A DNA stretch of 10,446 bases from JBGOUJ01 sp041477005 (GTDB taxonomy: Bacteria; Acidobacteriota; Terriglobia; Bryobacterales; JACQDG01): assembly GCA_041477005.1 (NCBI GenBank), contig JBGOUJ010000232.1, positions 1 to 10,446 of the forward strand, given 5' to 3'. Below the pieces are notes generated by a model that worked only from the letters and a program-made list of their open reading frames with translations, searched no databases and was not told where the DNA came from. The position numbers and the translations under genes were made by a program. How positions within the stretch are numbered: the stretch's first letter is position 1; every line of letters starts with the position of its first letter. Below are positions 1-7,222 of this stretch, piece after piece.

Positions 1-1815
1 CTTCAACACGCACGCCCGTTTGTTTGTGGCGACCTTTCCGCCATGTTCACGACACCCCACCTGGCACTGCCGTTCCCGTTCCGAGACCTCCCGTTCTCCC
101 CAGGATCTAATCGCCAGTGGCAGACAACACAGGACGGCTTACAGCGACTGACGAAGGCCGACCGACTAATCATTACCGGCGCCACCCTGCGCTACGTCAG
201 ATTCGCTGAAGATTTCCCAGTGAAACCTGTTAGTAATTTGTGGCAGGATACTGGGACCGGCAGCTTCACGGAATCAAAGATCTACATCGTACAGACTGGC
301 CGCAAAGTGGTCGAGCGATGCATCCTCATGGCCACCGACCCGGGCGACCTCGTCCTCGACCCCACCTGCGGCTCCGGCACCACCGCACACGTCGCCGAGC
401 AGTGGGGCCGCCGCTGGATCACCATCGACACCAGCCGCGTCGCCCTCGCCCTGGCCCGCACCCGCATCATGGCCGCTCGCTTCCCCTACTACCTCCTCGC
501 GGACTCCCCCGAAGGCCTCCAAAAGGAAGCCGAGATCACCGGCCGTCCGCCCGTCCTCCCGCCGCCTCCAACCGCCGGCGACGTCAAGAAAGGCTTCGTC
601 TACAAGCGCGTTCCCCACATCACCCTCAAGTCCATAGCGAACAACGAGGAGATCGACGCCATCCACGCCCGCTACGAGCAGCAGCTCGAGCCCCTTCGCT
701 CCCGCCTCAACCAGGTACTCAAGAAGAACTGGCAGGAATGGGAGATCCCCCGCGAACCCGAGCCCAAGTGGCCCGATTCCGCCCGTCGCGTGTTCGACGG
801 CTGGTGGCGCCTCCGACGCGAGCGCCAGAAGGAAATCGACGATTCCATCGCTCGCCGCGCCGAGACCGAGATGCTCTACGACCAGACATACGAGGACCCC
901 CGGCGCATCCGCGTCTCCGGCCCCTTTACGGTCGAGAGCCTCTCCCCGCACCGCGTCATGTCCACCTCCGACGACCGCCCCGCCTCCGAGGCCGCCGCCG
1001 AGCAGCTCGACTCCTCCGCCCAGTTCGAAACCATAGTCCTCGACAACCTCCGAAAGGCCGGCGTTCAAAACACAAAAAAGAACGAGCGCCTCATCTTCGA
1101 CCGCCTTGACCCCTACGCCGGCACGTGGCTACACGCGGCCGGCGAGTATACCGGCGCAAAAGGCAAGCCCCGCCGCGTAGCCGTCTCTATCGGCCCACGG
1201 TACGGCACCGTCAGCCCCGAGCAGGTCCGCGAAGCCGCCAAGGAAGCCGTGCAAGGCGTCGGCTTCGATCTGCTCATCGTCTGCGGCTTCGCCTTTGACC
1301 CGCACGTCACCGAAGAAGCGAAGCGCTACGGCCGCCTCGACGTCCAGACCGTCCGTATACACTCCGACCTCCTCATGGGCGGCGACCTGCTGAAAAAAAC
1401 CTCCGCCGCAAACCTCTTCACGATCTTCGGCGAACCCGATGTCGAGATCCATCGTCAGAACGGAAAGATCACCGTCACGCTGCACGGTGTCGATATCTAC
1501 GACCCCACCACCGGCGAGATCCGTTCATCCTCCACCGACGGCATCGCCTGCTGGCTCATCGATACCAATTACAACGAGGAAAGTTTCTTCGTCCGCCACG
1601 CCTACTTCCTCGGCGGCCAGGAACCCTACGAAAAGCTAAAGCGCGCCCTCCGCGCCGAAATCGACGAATCCGCCTGGTCCACCCTCTACTCCGCTACCAG
1701 CCGCCCCTTCGACGTGCCCAAAAGCGGCAAGATCGCCGTCAAGGTCATCAACCACTACGGCGACGAGGTCCTGAAGGTCTTTCCCATCGAGAAGGCCCCC
1801 CGCCCCACAAAGTAA
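1..1815 (+). CDS. Site-specific DNA methyltransferase, type III Mod-like (5' partial)
   Basis: The protein transfers a methyl group from S-adenosylmethionine to a DNA base, probably N6 of adenine, and belongs to the beta-class / type III Mod-like methyltransferases. The frame is open to the left window edge, and residues encoded before the first ATG (position 43) look like the same protein, so the true start lies upstream and the ATG is internal. Counting from that ATG, the SAM-binding motif I is DPTCGSGT at residues 106-113 (nt 358-381), followed by RRWITIDTSRVALALAR. In the beta class the catalytic DPPY motif precedes motif I, so it must lie upstream of the window. The long tail (about residues 190-590) is charged and matches the extended C-terminus I know from large site-specific methyltransferases that sit beside a DEAD/DEAH helicase-nuclease. 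No such restriction subunit follows here. The gene has a strong C bias at third codon positions. The family call is firm; target site and methylated base are unknown. Confidence 0.85.
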   Translation, partial: LQHARPFVCGDLSAMFTTPHLALPFPFRDLPFSPGSNRQWQTTQDGLQRLTKADRLIITGATLRYVRFAEDFPVKPVSNLWQDTGTGSFTESKIYIVQTGRKVVERCILMATDPGDLVLDPTCGSGTTAHVAEQWGRRWITIDTSRVALALARTRIMAARFPYYLLADSPEGLQKEAEITGRPPVLPPPPTAGDVKKGFVYKRVPHITLKSIANNEEIDAIHARYEQQLEPLRSRLNQVLKKNWQEWEIPREPEPKWPDSARRVFDGWWRLRRERQKEIDDSIARRAETEMLYDQTYEDPRRIRVSGPFTVESLSPHRVMSTSDDRPASEAAAEQLDSSAQFETIVLDNLRKAGVQNTKKNERLIFDRLDPYAGTWLHAAGEYTGAKGKPRRVAVSIGPRYGTVSPEQVREAAKEAVQGVGFDLLIVCGFAFDPHVTEEAKRYGRLDVQTVRIHSDLLMGGDLLKKTSAANLFTIFGEPDVEIHRQNGKITVTLHGVDIYDPTTGEIRSSSTDGIACWLIDTNYNEESFFVRHAYFLGGQEPYEKLKRALRAEIDESAWSTLYSATSRPFDVPKSGKIAVKVINHYGDEVLKVFPIEKAPRPTK

Positions 1816-1826
1816 CCGCCCCTCAC

Positions 1827-1862
1827 CCCAAAACCGGCAAAATCGCCGCCAAAGTAATCAAC
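1827..1862 (+). repeat. Degenerate second copy of the methyltransferase 3' end
   Basis: These 36 bases repeat nt 1717-1752 of the methyltransferase with 5 mismatches. The original encodes PKSGKIAVKVIN and the copy would encode PKTGKIAAKVIN. The copy lies after the methyltransferase stop and in a different phase. Of the five differences, three are third-position synonymous changes (AAG/AAA twice, GTC/GTA) and two are single-base codon changes (AGC/ACC and GTC/GCC). That pattern suggests the copy was coding in a diverged homologue rather than arising by slippage. Homology ends at 1863. Confidence 0.7.
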
Positions 1863-2098
1863 TGGAGCATGGCAACAGTCTGCAAGGGCCTTTCTCCCAT
1901 TACCCTGGGACTCGCAACGCCCGCGTAGACCAAGTGTTCTGTCAACCCATTCGAAGGTGACACGACCGGAACTTGCTAAGATGGCTCTTCGATGTGGGCC
2001 GATGGCAGAAGCAGAGAAGACCATCGGGAAGGAGCCGCGCAACCACGAAGAGCGTGGGTGCTGTTGAACGCGCTGCTCACTCCTAACACGGTCTCGCG

Positions 2099-2104
2099 AA
2101 GGAG
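2099..2104 (+). promoter_or_regulatory. Ribosome binding site of the PHP gene
   Basis: AAGGAG lies 5 bases before the ATG at 2110. It fixes the start of the PHP fragment and shows that the 5' end of this broken gene is still equipped for translation. Confidence 0.7.
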
Positions 2105-2109
2105 AAGGC

Positions 2110-2430
2110 ATGACGCAGGGACAAGATCCAGGCGCCCGGTGGCTGCGCTGCGATCTGCACGTGCACACGCCCTTTGACAGACGCAAGCAGTTCGGCGAAA
2201 ACGTCAAACATGCGATCGAGGCATTCAAGAAGGAAAAACCTCAAGGCCTTGCCGAAATCGCTTACCGCTTCGTCGAGGCTTGCCGCAAGGGTGGCGATGG
2301 CGCTGGAATCGATCTCGTCGCCCTGACGGACCACAACAGCATGCCTCACAACTTTGATCGGCGGACGCGGGTCGGGCAAGTCCACTTTGATCGAATACAT
2401 CCGTCACGCCGTGGACCGCGCCCGCGCTGA
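2110..2430 (+). pseudogene. PHP-domain phosphoesterase, N-terminal fragment of a broken PHP-ATPase gene
   Basis: Residues 1-77 are the start of a PHP (polymerase and histidinol phosphatase) metal-dependent phosphoesterase domain. The first metal motif is DLHVHT at residues 15-20 (H17 and H19) and the second is LTDHNS at residues 72-77 (D74 and H75). A PHP domain normally runs 200 or more residues with further His, Glu and Asp ligands, and these are absent. After S77 (nt 2340) the frame carries 29 unrelated, Arg-rich residues to a stop at 2428-2430. The neighbouring phase from nt 2342 on encodes the ATPase part of what was surely one protein. The start is backed by AAGGAG five bases upstream. 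As it stands this fragment could not form a PHP active site. The domain call is firm; the pseudogene status is a strong inference from the frame break. Confidence 0.8.
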
Positions 2431-3256
2431 GGATTTCAGCGGAGAGGATGAGGATGACGTTCGGCAGACGGCCCAGGCCCTGCTCGGGCCCAAGCACGAG
2501 CGGGATTTCGGAGAAACCAAGGGAACGCTTCTTCCGGATCATGAGATCGAGCTTGATATGAGTATCTCTAGCAGACCTTATCGGGTCCGCCGGACGGCGC
2601 GCGGCACCGACGTAATCCTCGAACCGGACACTCAGGAAGCGAGAGTTGCTGCGCTCGACATTCGCACCCTCATCTCACCGCGGATTCTCTCCCAGCGGCA
2701 AATCGCGCGCATCGCTCGGGACCCTGCGGCCCAACGGCGCGAGCTGGATGCTCTTCTGGCCGACCGGCTGCGGGAGTTCGAAGAGAAGCGGCGGACCTTG
2801 CTCGATCAACTGGCTACACTGCAGCTTACCCGCACCAGGCTTAAGGAGCGGGCTCAGACACTACCCGCGCGAGAGACGGAGCTGCGGAAGACCAACGATC
2901 AGATCGCATTCCTCGAGGAGGGCGGAAGGAAGGATACCTTTGAGCGCCTCCAAGCATACCGCCGCGAGCAGAACTGGATCGAGGAGCTGCGGCGCGAAAT
3001 GGAGGCGACCGCCAAGGGTCTGGAAGAACAAGCGGCGGCCACCCAAGCGAGCCGCGACCGCCTGAGCCCCCCGACCCACAACGCCAACATTCCGGTGAAC
3101 GGGGATGCGGAGCTGATCGTGGCCCTCGGAGCGACGGCGCGCCTGGGTGTGGTTCTGGAAAAGGGAAGCATCGACAGCGCAACAATCAAAGACCAGGTTA
3201 GCGTCATCATGGAGCGAGCGCGGAGCCCTCTCGCCTCCGGCGGGAGCGCTAACTAA
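2342..3256 (+). pseudogene. SMC/AAA-like ATPase fragment with Walker A and coiled coil (rest of the broken PHP-ATPase)
   Basis: This is the remaining middle part of a PHP plus SMC-like ATPase. The coding phase is clear from TGC at 2342 (CLTTLIGGRGSGKST), with Walker A GGRGSGKS at nt 2360-2383. Only a weak TTG at 2354 could serve as a start and it has no ribosome binding site. A stop lies in the same phase at 2324-2326. After the P-loop come an acidic stretch, an ILSQRQIARIARDP segment resembling SMC-like ATPases, then heptad-like coiled coil (about 120-240 residues after the TTG) rich in Glu, Arg and Leu. No ABC signature, Walker B or return coiled coil follows; the frame ends at 3256 with GGSAN. 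So the nucleotide-binding domain is incomplete and probably inactive. It lies 15 bases before the AlbA_2 gene and was likely co-transcribed with it. The alternative is a separate start protein of unknown role, which I think unlikely. Confidence 0.75.
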
Positions 3257-3271
3257 CGGGTACTGACGACG

Positions 3272-4522
3272 ATGTTCGACACCCTGGAAGCAGTCCGAGG
3301 GCAGCTTTTAGCTGGCGAGGACGCCTTTGCCGAATTCAAAGAGGTCCGGCTCGGCGAACGCTCGGTGATCTCTCCCAACTCGGAGGACTTCGCCGGCGAG
3401 ATAGTCGCTTTTGCCAACGCCGAAGGAGGGCTGGTTTTTCTGGGGGTGGACGACGCCGGTGTTGTGCGAGGGATTCCAGATGGTTCGCTCGGCATAGTGG
3501 AGGGATGGGTCATCAACATTGCCACGAACAACTGCGACCCTCCAATCCGCCCGCTAGTTCGGAAGGTCCGGCTGCCTGACCAAGCCGGGTCCGACGTGGG
3601 GATCCTCTTAGTCGAAGTGCGAGCGAGTCTCTTTGTACATCGTACGGCCGGCGGGCGGTATTACGTGCGCGTGGGGTCCACGAAGCGTGATCTGACGTCT
3701 CAAGAGTTGCTGCGCTTGGCCCAACAGCGGGGACGAGCTTTCATTTTTGACGAGCAGCCTGTCATGACGGCTACCGAGGCCGATCTGGACCGCAAGGCTC
3801 TGGAGCGCTTCTTCGGCAGACCCAGCACGGTAGCATGGCCTGAGTTGCTTCGGAATACACGCATCGTCGTGACCGATGAAGGCGGCTTGGAGCGACCCAC
3901 CGTCGCGGCCCTCCTGGCCTTTGGCGCCTCCCCACTTGAACTCCCTTCAGCTTACATTGCTGCCGCTGTCTACCGGCGCCAGAGCCTTACCTCGGACGAT
4001 TTGGTCCACTCGGAGACCATCAGCGATTCGGTGCCGTCGCAGATTGATGAAGCGGTCGCATTCGTCGAGAGGTTCATGCTGAGGCCGTCCCGCAAGCCTG
4101 CGGGAAGAGAAGACTATCCGCAGTACGCCATCGGGGCCGTGCATGAAGCCATCGTCAATGCGGTCGCCCACCGCGATTACTCGATCTCCGGCTCGAAAAT
4201 CCGACTCTTTCTTTTCGCTGACCGCCTTGAGCTTTACAGTCCTGGCGCGCTTCCCAATACGATCACCCTCGAGAACATGCCGTTTCGCGTCTTCACCAGG
4301 AACCAGCTACTGGTTAATTTCCTTTCCAAGATGACCAGTCGCAAGACCGGTCGGGCCTTTCTGGAGTCGCGTGGCGAGGGAGTCCGTCGGATTTTGGAGG
4401 AAAGCGAGCGCCACTCAGGACGCCGCCCCGAGTATCGGTTGTTAGGCGAAGAACTCTTGCTAACGGTGTGGGCCAAGCCGTCCCCTCACGACGCGGCCAG
4501 CGAAGAGGGTTCCGGCGTATGA
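3272..4522 (+). CDS. AlbA_2 (Schlafen-type) / GHKL ATP-binding domain protein
   Basis: A 416-residue protein of the COG2865 type, which appears intact. Residues 18-140 form an AlbA_2 (Schlafen AlbA) domain: EFKEVRL near the start, then IVAFANAEGGLVFLGVDD (45-61) and YYVRVGSTKRDLT (130-142). This fold binds nucleic acid, and in some relatives it carries nuclease activity. Residues 285-400 form a GHKL-type ATP-binding domain. They contain the N-box HEAIVNAVAHRDY (291-303; E292 and N296), a SPGALP turn (323-328) and a Gly-containing ESRGEGVRRI segment (365-374). The gene begins 15 bases after the broken PHP-ATPase frame, with only a weak ribosome binding site, which suggests an operon. Family members are often annotated as transcriptional regulators or putative helicases, commonly beside restriction-modification and other defence genes. 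The actual role here is unknown; a nucleic-acid-sensing or defence function is an inference from context. Confidence 0.85.
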   Translation: MFDTLEAVRGQLLAGEDAFAEFKEVRLGERSVISPNSEDFAGEIVAFANAEGGLVFLGVDDAGVVRGIPDGSLGIVEGWVINIATNNCDPPIRPLVRKVRLPDQAGSDVGILLVEVRASLFVHRTAGGRYYVRVGSTKRDLTSQELLRLAQQRGRAFIFDEQPVMTATEADLDRKALERFFGRPSTVAWPELLRNTRIVVTDEGGLERPTVAALLAFGASPLELPSAYIAAAVYRRQSLTSDDLVHSETISDSVPSQIDEAVAFVERFMLRPSRKPAGREDYPQYAIGAVHEAIVNAVAHRDYSISGSKIRLFLFADRLELYSPGALPNTITLENMPFRVFTRNQLLVNFLSKMTSRKTGRAFLESRGEGVRRILEESERHSGRRPEYRLLGEELLLTVWAKPSPHDAASEEGSGV

Positions 4523-4539
4523 GGCATTAACCCTAACCA

Positions 4540-4559
4540 CTGCCCCATCTGACGGGCAG
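4540..4559 (+). terminator. Stem-loop after the AlbA_2 gene
   Basis: CTGCCC pairs with GGGCAG across an eight-base loop, starting 17 bases past the AlbA_2 stop codon. There is no T-tract, so it is not a classic intrinsic terminator. It may protect the 3' end of the message or act with the adjacent palindrome. Confidence 0.35.
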
Positions 4560-4561
4560 GA

Positions 4562-4583
4562 GGTCCCACTCGAGTGGGGAACC
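4562..4583. repeat. Perfect 14-bp palindrome within a longer stem
   Basis: CCCACTCGAGTGGG at 4565-4578 is a perfect palindrome. The outer bases GGT (4562-4564) and ACC (4581-4583) extend the pairing past a two-base bulge. It lies only two bases after the preceding stem-loop. It could be a bidirectional terminator element between convergent genes, a dimeric protein binding site, or the remnant of a mobile element end. The palindrome is directly visible; its function is not. Confidence 0.5.
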
Positions 4584-4823
4584 GCTCCCTTGCCGCGTGT
4601 GGCCGCCCACCTGAGTGAAGTCCGCGGGAATTGCACGCGATTTGTCGAACAGTTATTAAGGAGGCTCGCGAGAGACTTTCCGAACGCGGCAAGCGGGGGG
4701 TCGCTGCTTTTTGGTACGTAGCCCGGCGACGAAGCCGATGAGCAACTCGCTGCCATGCTCCGCGTCCTCTCCGCATCTCGGCATCTCTGCGGTTATCGGA
4801 TTCCGCCGGCCCGATACCTCAAC

Positions 4824-5297
4824 TCACCCTCCGCCAACCTGCTTCCAATAGGAGGCCTTCGCAAACAGAGAAAGATGCCTCACGTTTGCAGTGGCAATAA
4901 CCGGCTCGAATCCGCTTTCGACCAGGCCAGCGGCCTGAGCGCAGAGAATCAGGTCCATGTCCGGAGATGCATCGTCGGCAGTAGGTTTCCCCAGCTTGCG
5001 GGCCGACGCCCAGAATTCCGCCGCCCGCCGCATGACAGCCGTTGTGAGTGGCAGATAACCCAACAACCTGCAGAACTGGTTCAGGCGCTCCACCCCAAGG
5101 GCCTTATCAGCCCGCAGCAACTCTCTACGGATTTCGTAGTCGATGATCTCCGGAACGATCACCTGCACCCCACCGAGCAGAAGCAACTCCAGCCATCGAT
5201 TACACTCCTCGGCATCCAGGGAGGACTTGGGGTTGCTGACCAGCCCCAATGGGCCCGAATCGAGCAATACAACCACAGCTATGGCAGGACCTCGCAC
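4824..5297 (-). CDS. PIN-domain nuclease, probable toxin of a toxin-antitoxin pair
   Basis: A 157-residue PIN-domain protein, a fold that cuts RNA with Mg2+ bound by acidic residues. Counting from the GTG at 5297, likely metal ligands are D13 in LLDSGPLG, E50/E55 in PEIIDYEIRRE, and D113/D115 in SPDMDLILCAQA. The C-terminal strand IATANVRHLSLF (134-145) matches the usual PIN ending, where T/N-x-RH-F is common. The complete set suggests an active nuclease. The start is uncertain: the GTG at 5297 overlaps the upstream small gene by 19 bases, while a GTG at 5276, two bases after that gene's stop, gives 150 residues and keeps the whole domain. Either way it is translationally linked to the small upstream gene, as toxins are to antitoxins. 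The VapC-like class is inferred from the fold; the target RNA is unknown. Confidence 0.8.
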   Translation of the reverse strand: MRGPAIAVVVLLDSGPLGLVSNPKSSLDAEECNRWLELLLLGGVQVIVPEIIDYEIRRELLRADKALGVERLNQFCRLLGYLPLTTAVMRRAAEFWASARKLGKPTADDASPDMDLILCAQAAGLVESGFEPVIATANVRHLSLFAKASYWKQVGGG

Positions 5298-5488
5298 CCC
5301 GGCAGGCGGCTGCGATTGAGGCCACGGCGAAGAGCCTCCAGAGTCAGCCGATGGTCGCTCTTGTCGCCCTTTTCTCGCCAGCCACGCAGCAACTGGGCAG
5401 CGCGCCTCGAGTCGCCCTTTGTGAACGGCAGTTGCGCCTTGGCATCACTTCGGGTGTTCGGCAGCGCCGCACTTGGAGTTTTTGGCAT
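5279..5488 (-). CDS. Small antitoxin-like protein upstream of the PIN nuclease
   Basis: A 69-residue protein starting at the ATG at 5488, with TAGGAG about 11 bases upstream. The N-terminal half is Ser/Thr/Pro-rich. The second half (RRAAQLLRGWREKGDKSDH, then LEALRRGLNRSR) is amphipathic helix, followed by a short tail ending EVLP. That outline, a Trp/Gly-Asp-containing helix then a second helix and a tail ending -LFP or -LP, fits small antitoxin-like proteins I recall in front of PIN-domain genes. No DNA-binding ribbon-helix-helix or AbrB motif is clear. Its place directly before, and overlapping, the PIN gene supports an antitoxin role. The gene is real mainly on context; its family is not certain. 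Confidence 0.6.
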   Translation of the reverse strand: MPKTPSAALPNTRSDAKAQLPFTKGDSRRAAQLLRGWREKGDKSDHRLTLEALRRGLNRSRLPGCEVLP

Positions 5489-5599
5489 AATCTTCTACTC
5501 TCCTACTAAGTTACCTCTTCCGGAAAGGGCGCGGAAACTCCAATCCAGGACGCAGGCCGAGGCCGGCTTACAGTCGGCACGTCCTCATCGAAATGGCCG

Positions 5600-7222
5600 T
5601 CAGGGTTCCTCGCGCTCCGGAACCAGGGGAACCGAAGCCGCCGGCTCGAACAGGCCGAAGGTGAAAACGTCGCTGGCGGCGGCGATCGAGACGTACTGCT
5701 TCCCATCCACGCTGAAAGTGACCGGCGAGGCGGTCAGCATCTGCCCCATGTAGTAGTGCCACAAGTGCTGCCCCGTTTTGGCATCGAGCGCCACCAACTG
5801 CCCGTCGTCATCTCCGAAAAAGACCAGGCCTCCCGCGGTCGATACCGTTCCCGCCCACATGGTCCGCGGGCCGGTCATGGGATACTCCCAGCGCTTCTCA
5901 CCAGTCTTGGGATCGAGGGCGCGCAGAAAAAACTTTCCCGGCTCGGTGGGAATCGCGTCGGAACCGGTCCCCGCGAAGTTGCGATTAGGCTCCGGCTGCT
6001 TGGATGAGCTGTAGTAGATGTCGCACTGCTCGAGCGTGGGAACGTAAAACAAGCCGGTCGCCGGATTGTAGGAAGGCGACATCCAGTTGGAAGCTCCCCG
6101 GACCGACGGGCAGACGCGCTTGCCGGCCGGCGCTGGATCCATATCGGGCACTTCGATCGGCCGGCCTTTGGCGTCGACGCCGGTGGCCCAGTTCAGCCTT
6201 TCCACAAAGGGCTTGGCGAGAAGGAACTCGCCGTTGGTGCGGTCCAGGACGTAGAAAAAGCCGTTCCGGTTGGGGTGCAGCAGCAGCTTTCTCGGGCGCC
6301 CGCCGAAATCCATGTCGACCAGAACGGGAATCGACTGAGCATCCCAATCGTGAGTATCATGCGGAGTAAACTGAAAGTACCACTTGAGCTTCCCGGTCTC
6401 CGCGTCCAGGGCCACCACCGCGCAGGAATATAGATTGTCGCCGCGGCGGCTGGGGCCTTGGTAGTCGGGCCACGGGTTGCCGGTCTGCCAGTAGACCAGA
6501 TTCAGCTCCGGATCGTAGGTGCCGGTCATCCAGGTGGCGGCCCCGCCGTATTCCAGGGGGAAGTCAGCCCAGCTTTCCGATCCGGGCTCACCCTTGGCGG
6601 GCACGGTCCAAAACCGCCACAGCTCTTCGCCGGTGGATGCGGAAAAGGCGGCCACGAAACCCCGCATCCCGCTGTCGCCGCCGGTGACGCCCAAAATCAC
6701 ACGATCTTTGAGCGCCAGGGGCGCCAGGGTGGCGGAGGTGCCTTTCTCGAAGTCGGCGTACTGCCGGTGCCAGAGCACGGCGCCCGTCTTGCGGTTGAGA
6801 GCCACCAGGTAGGCGTCGCTGGTTACGAAGAACACGCGGTCCCCGAGCAGCGCCACGCCGCGATTGACCCCCTGCCGCGCGGCGAGCTCATCGCGATAGC
6901 GCCAGATGCGCCGGCCCGTGCGCGCATCGAGGGCGTGAACCTCGTTGCTGTTGGTGATGTACATGACGCCTTCGTATACCAGCGGCGTCGACTCCAGGTG
7001 GCGGGCGTCTTCGACGTGGTAGGTCCACTTCGGGACCAGGGAGCCGACGTTGTTGCGAGTGATCTCGGCGAGCGGGCTGTGGCGCCGGGCGCCGTAATCG
7101 CCCCCATAGGTGAGCCAGTTGGCGCCCGGGCCCTGGCGGATGTCTTCAAAGCGAACCTGCGCGCCCATCGGCGCGGCGATCAGCGCAGCGATAAGGGCAG
7201 CCCTCGGCAACCAGCGCTTCAT
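5600..7222 (-). CDS. PQQ-dependent alcohol-type dehydrogenase (quinoprotein)
   Basis: A 540-residue periplasmic quinoprotein that oxidises a substrate, probably an alcohol or similar compound, and passes electrons to cytochrome c. The ATG at 7222 is chosen because AGGAGG lies 8 bases upstream and a signal peptide follows (MKRW, hydrophobic core, likely cut after MGA, residue 20-21). It then shows repeated beta-propeller blades with ALDAxTGxxxW motifs (98-107, 271-281, 478-488). By alignment from memory with methanol dehydrogenases, metal and catalytic positions are D183 (in GGDSGMRG, where Glu is usual), N249 (QTGNP) and D292 in TPHDTHDWD. A second Asp, D294, sits two residues after the catalytic one, as in lanthanide-dependent XoxF-type enzymes. 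The only cysteines are at 267, 371 and 400, so the vicinal Cys-Cys ring of methanol dehydrogenase is absent. No cytochrome domain is fused. The partner cytochrome gene is directly upstream and overlaps by one base. Substrate is unknown. Confidence 0.9.
   Translation of the reverse strand: MKRWLPRAALIAALIAAPMGAQVRFEDIRQGPGANWLTYGGDYGARRHSPLAEITRNNVGSLVPKWTYHVEDARHLESTPLVYEGVMYITNSNEVHALDARTGRRIWRYRDELAARQGVNRGVALLGDRVFFVTSDAYLVALNRKTGAVLWHRQYADFEKGTSATLAPLALKDRVILGVTGGDSGMRGFVAAFSASTGEELWRFWTVPAKGEPGSESWADFPLEYGGAATWMTGTYDPELNLVYWQTGNPWPDYQGPSRRGDNLYSCAVVALDAETGKLKWYFQFTPHDTHDWDAQSIPVLVDMDFGGRPRKLLLHPNRNGFFYVLDRTNGEFLLAKPFVERLNWATGVDAKGRPIEVPDMDPAPAGKRVCPSVRGASNWMSPSYNPATGLFYVPTLEQCDIYYSSSKQPEPNRNFAGTGSDAIPTEPGKFFLRALDPKTGEKRWEYPMTGPRTMWAGTVSTAGGLVFFGDDDGQLVALDAKTGQHLWHYYMGQMLTASPVTFSVDGKQYVSIAAASDVFTFGLFEPAASVPLVPEREEP

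Larger units (their letters stand above)
1816..2109 (+). other. Intergenic stretch between methyltransferase and PHP gene
   Basis: Apart from the decayed repeat at 1827-1862 I see no supportable gene. A short imperfect hairpin lies at 1940-1962 (TGTC-A-ACC against GGTGACA, one bulged base, eight-base loop). It could be an insertion-sequence end or a transcript hairpin, but nothing identifies it. A 21-codon ATG frame starts at 2002 without a convincing ribosome binding site. No clear sigma-70 promoter stands out. Confidence 0.5.
4523..4823. other. Intergenic region between convergent AlbA_2 and PIN genes
   Basis: No supportable gene on either strand. Two stem-loops follow the AlbA_2 stop at 4540-4559 and 4562-4583 and are listed separately. 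On the minus strand a phase ending near 4660 reads EHGSELLIGFVAGLRT, which looks mildly protein-like, but I recognise nothing in it. The region separates two convergent transcription units. Confidence 0.5.

Noticed and set aside
274..1068. Long minus-strand open frame inside the methyltransferase
   Set aside because: It is the Gly/Val/Glu-rich mirror of a C-biased GC-rich gene, with no domain and no ribosome binding logic.
1940..1962. Insertion-sequence terminal inverted repeat
   Set aside because: Only a seven-pair stem with a bulge is visible. There is no transposase, no target duplication and no second end.
2330..2430. Programmed frameshift joining the PHP and ATPase halves into one working protein
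   Set aside because: No slippery sequence or stimulatory structure is evident. The join would also skip most of the PHP domain, so a deletion explains it better.
4755..5753. Long plus-strand open frame (332 codons)
   Set aside because: It is antisense to the PIN and antitoxin genes, its composition is Arg/Ser/Pro-rich, and it has no recognisable domain.
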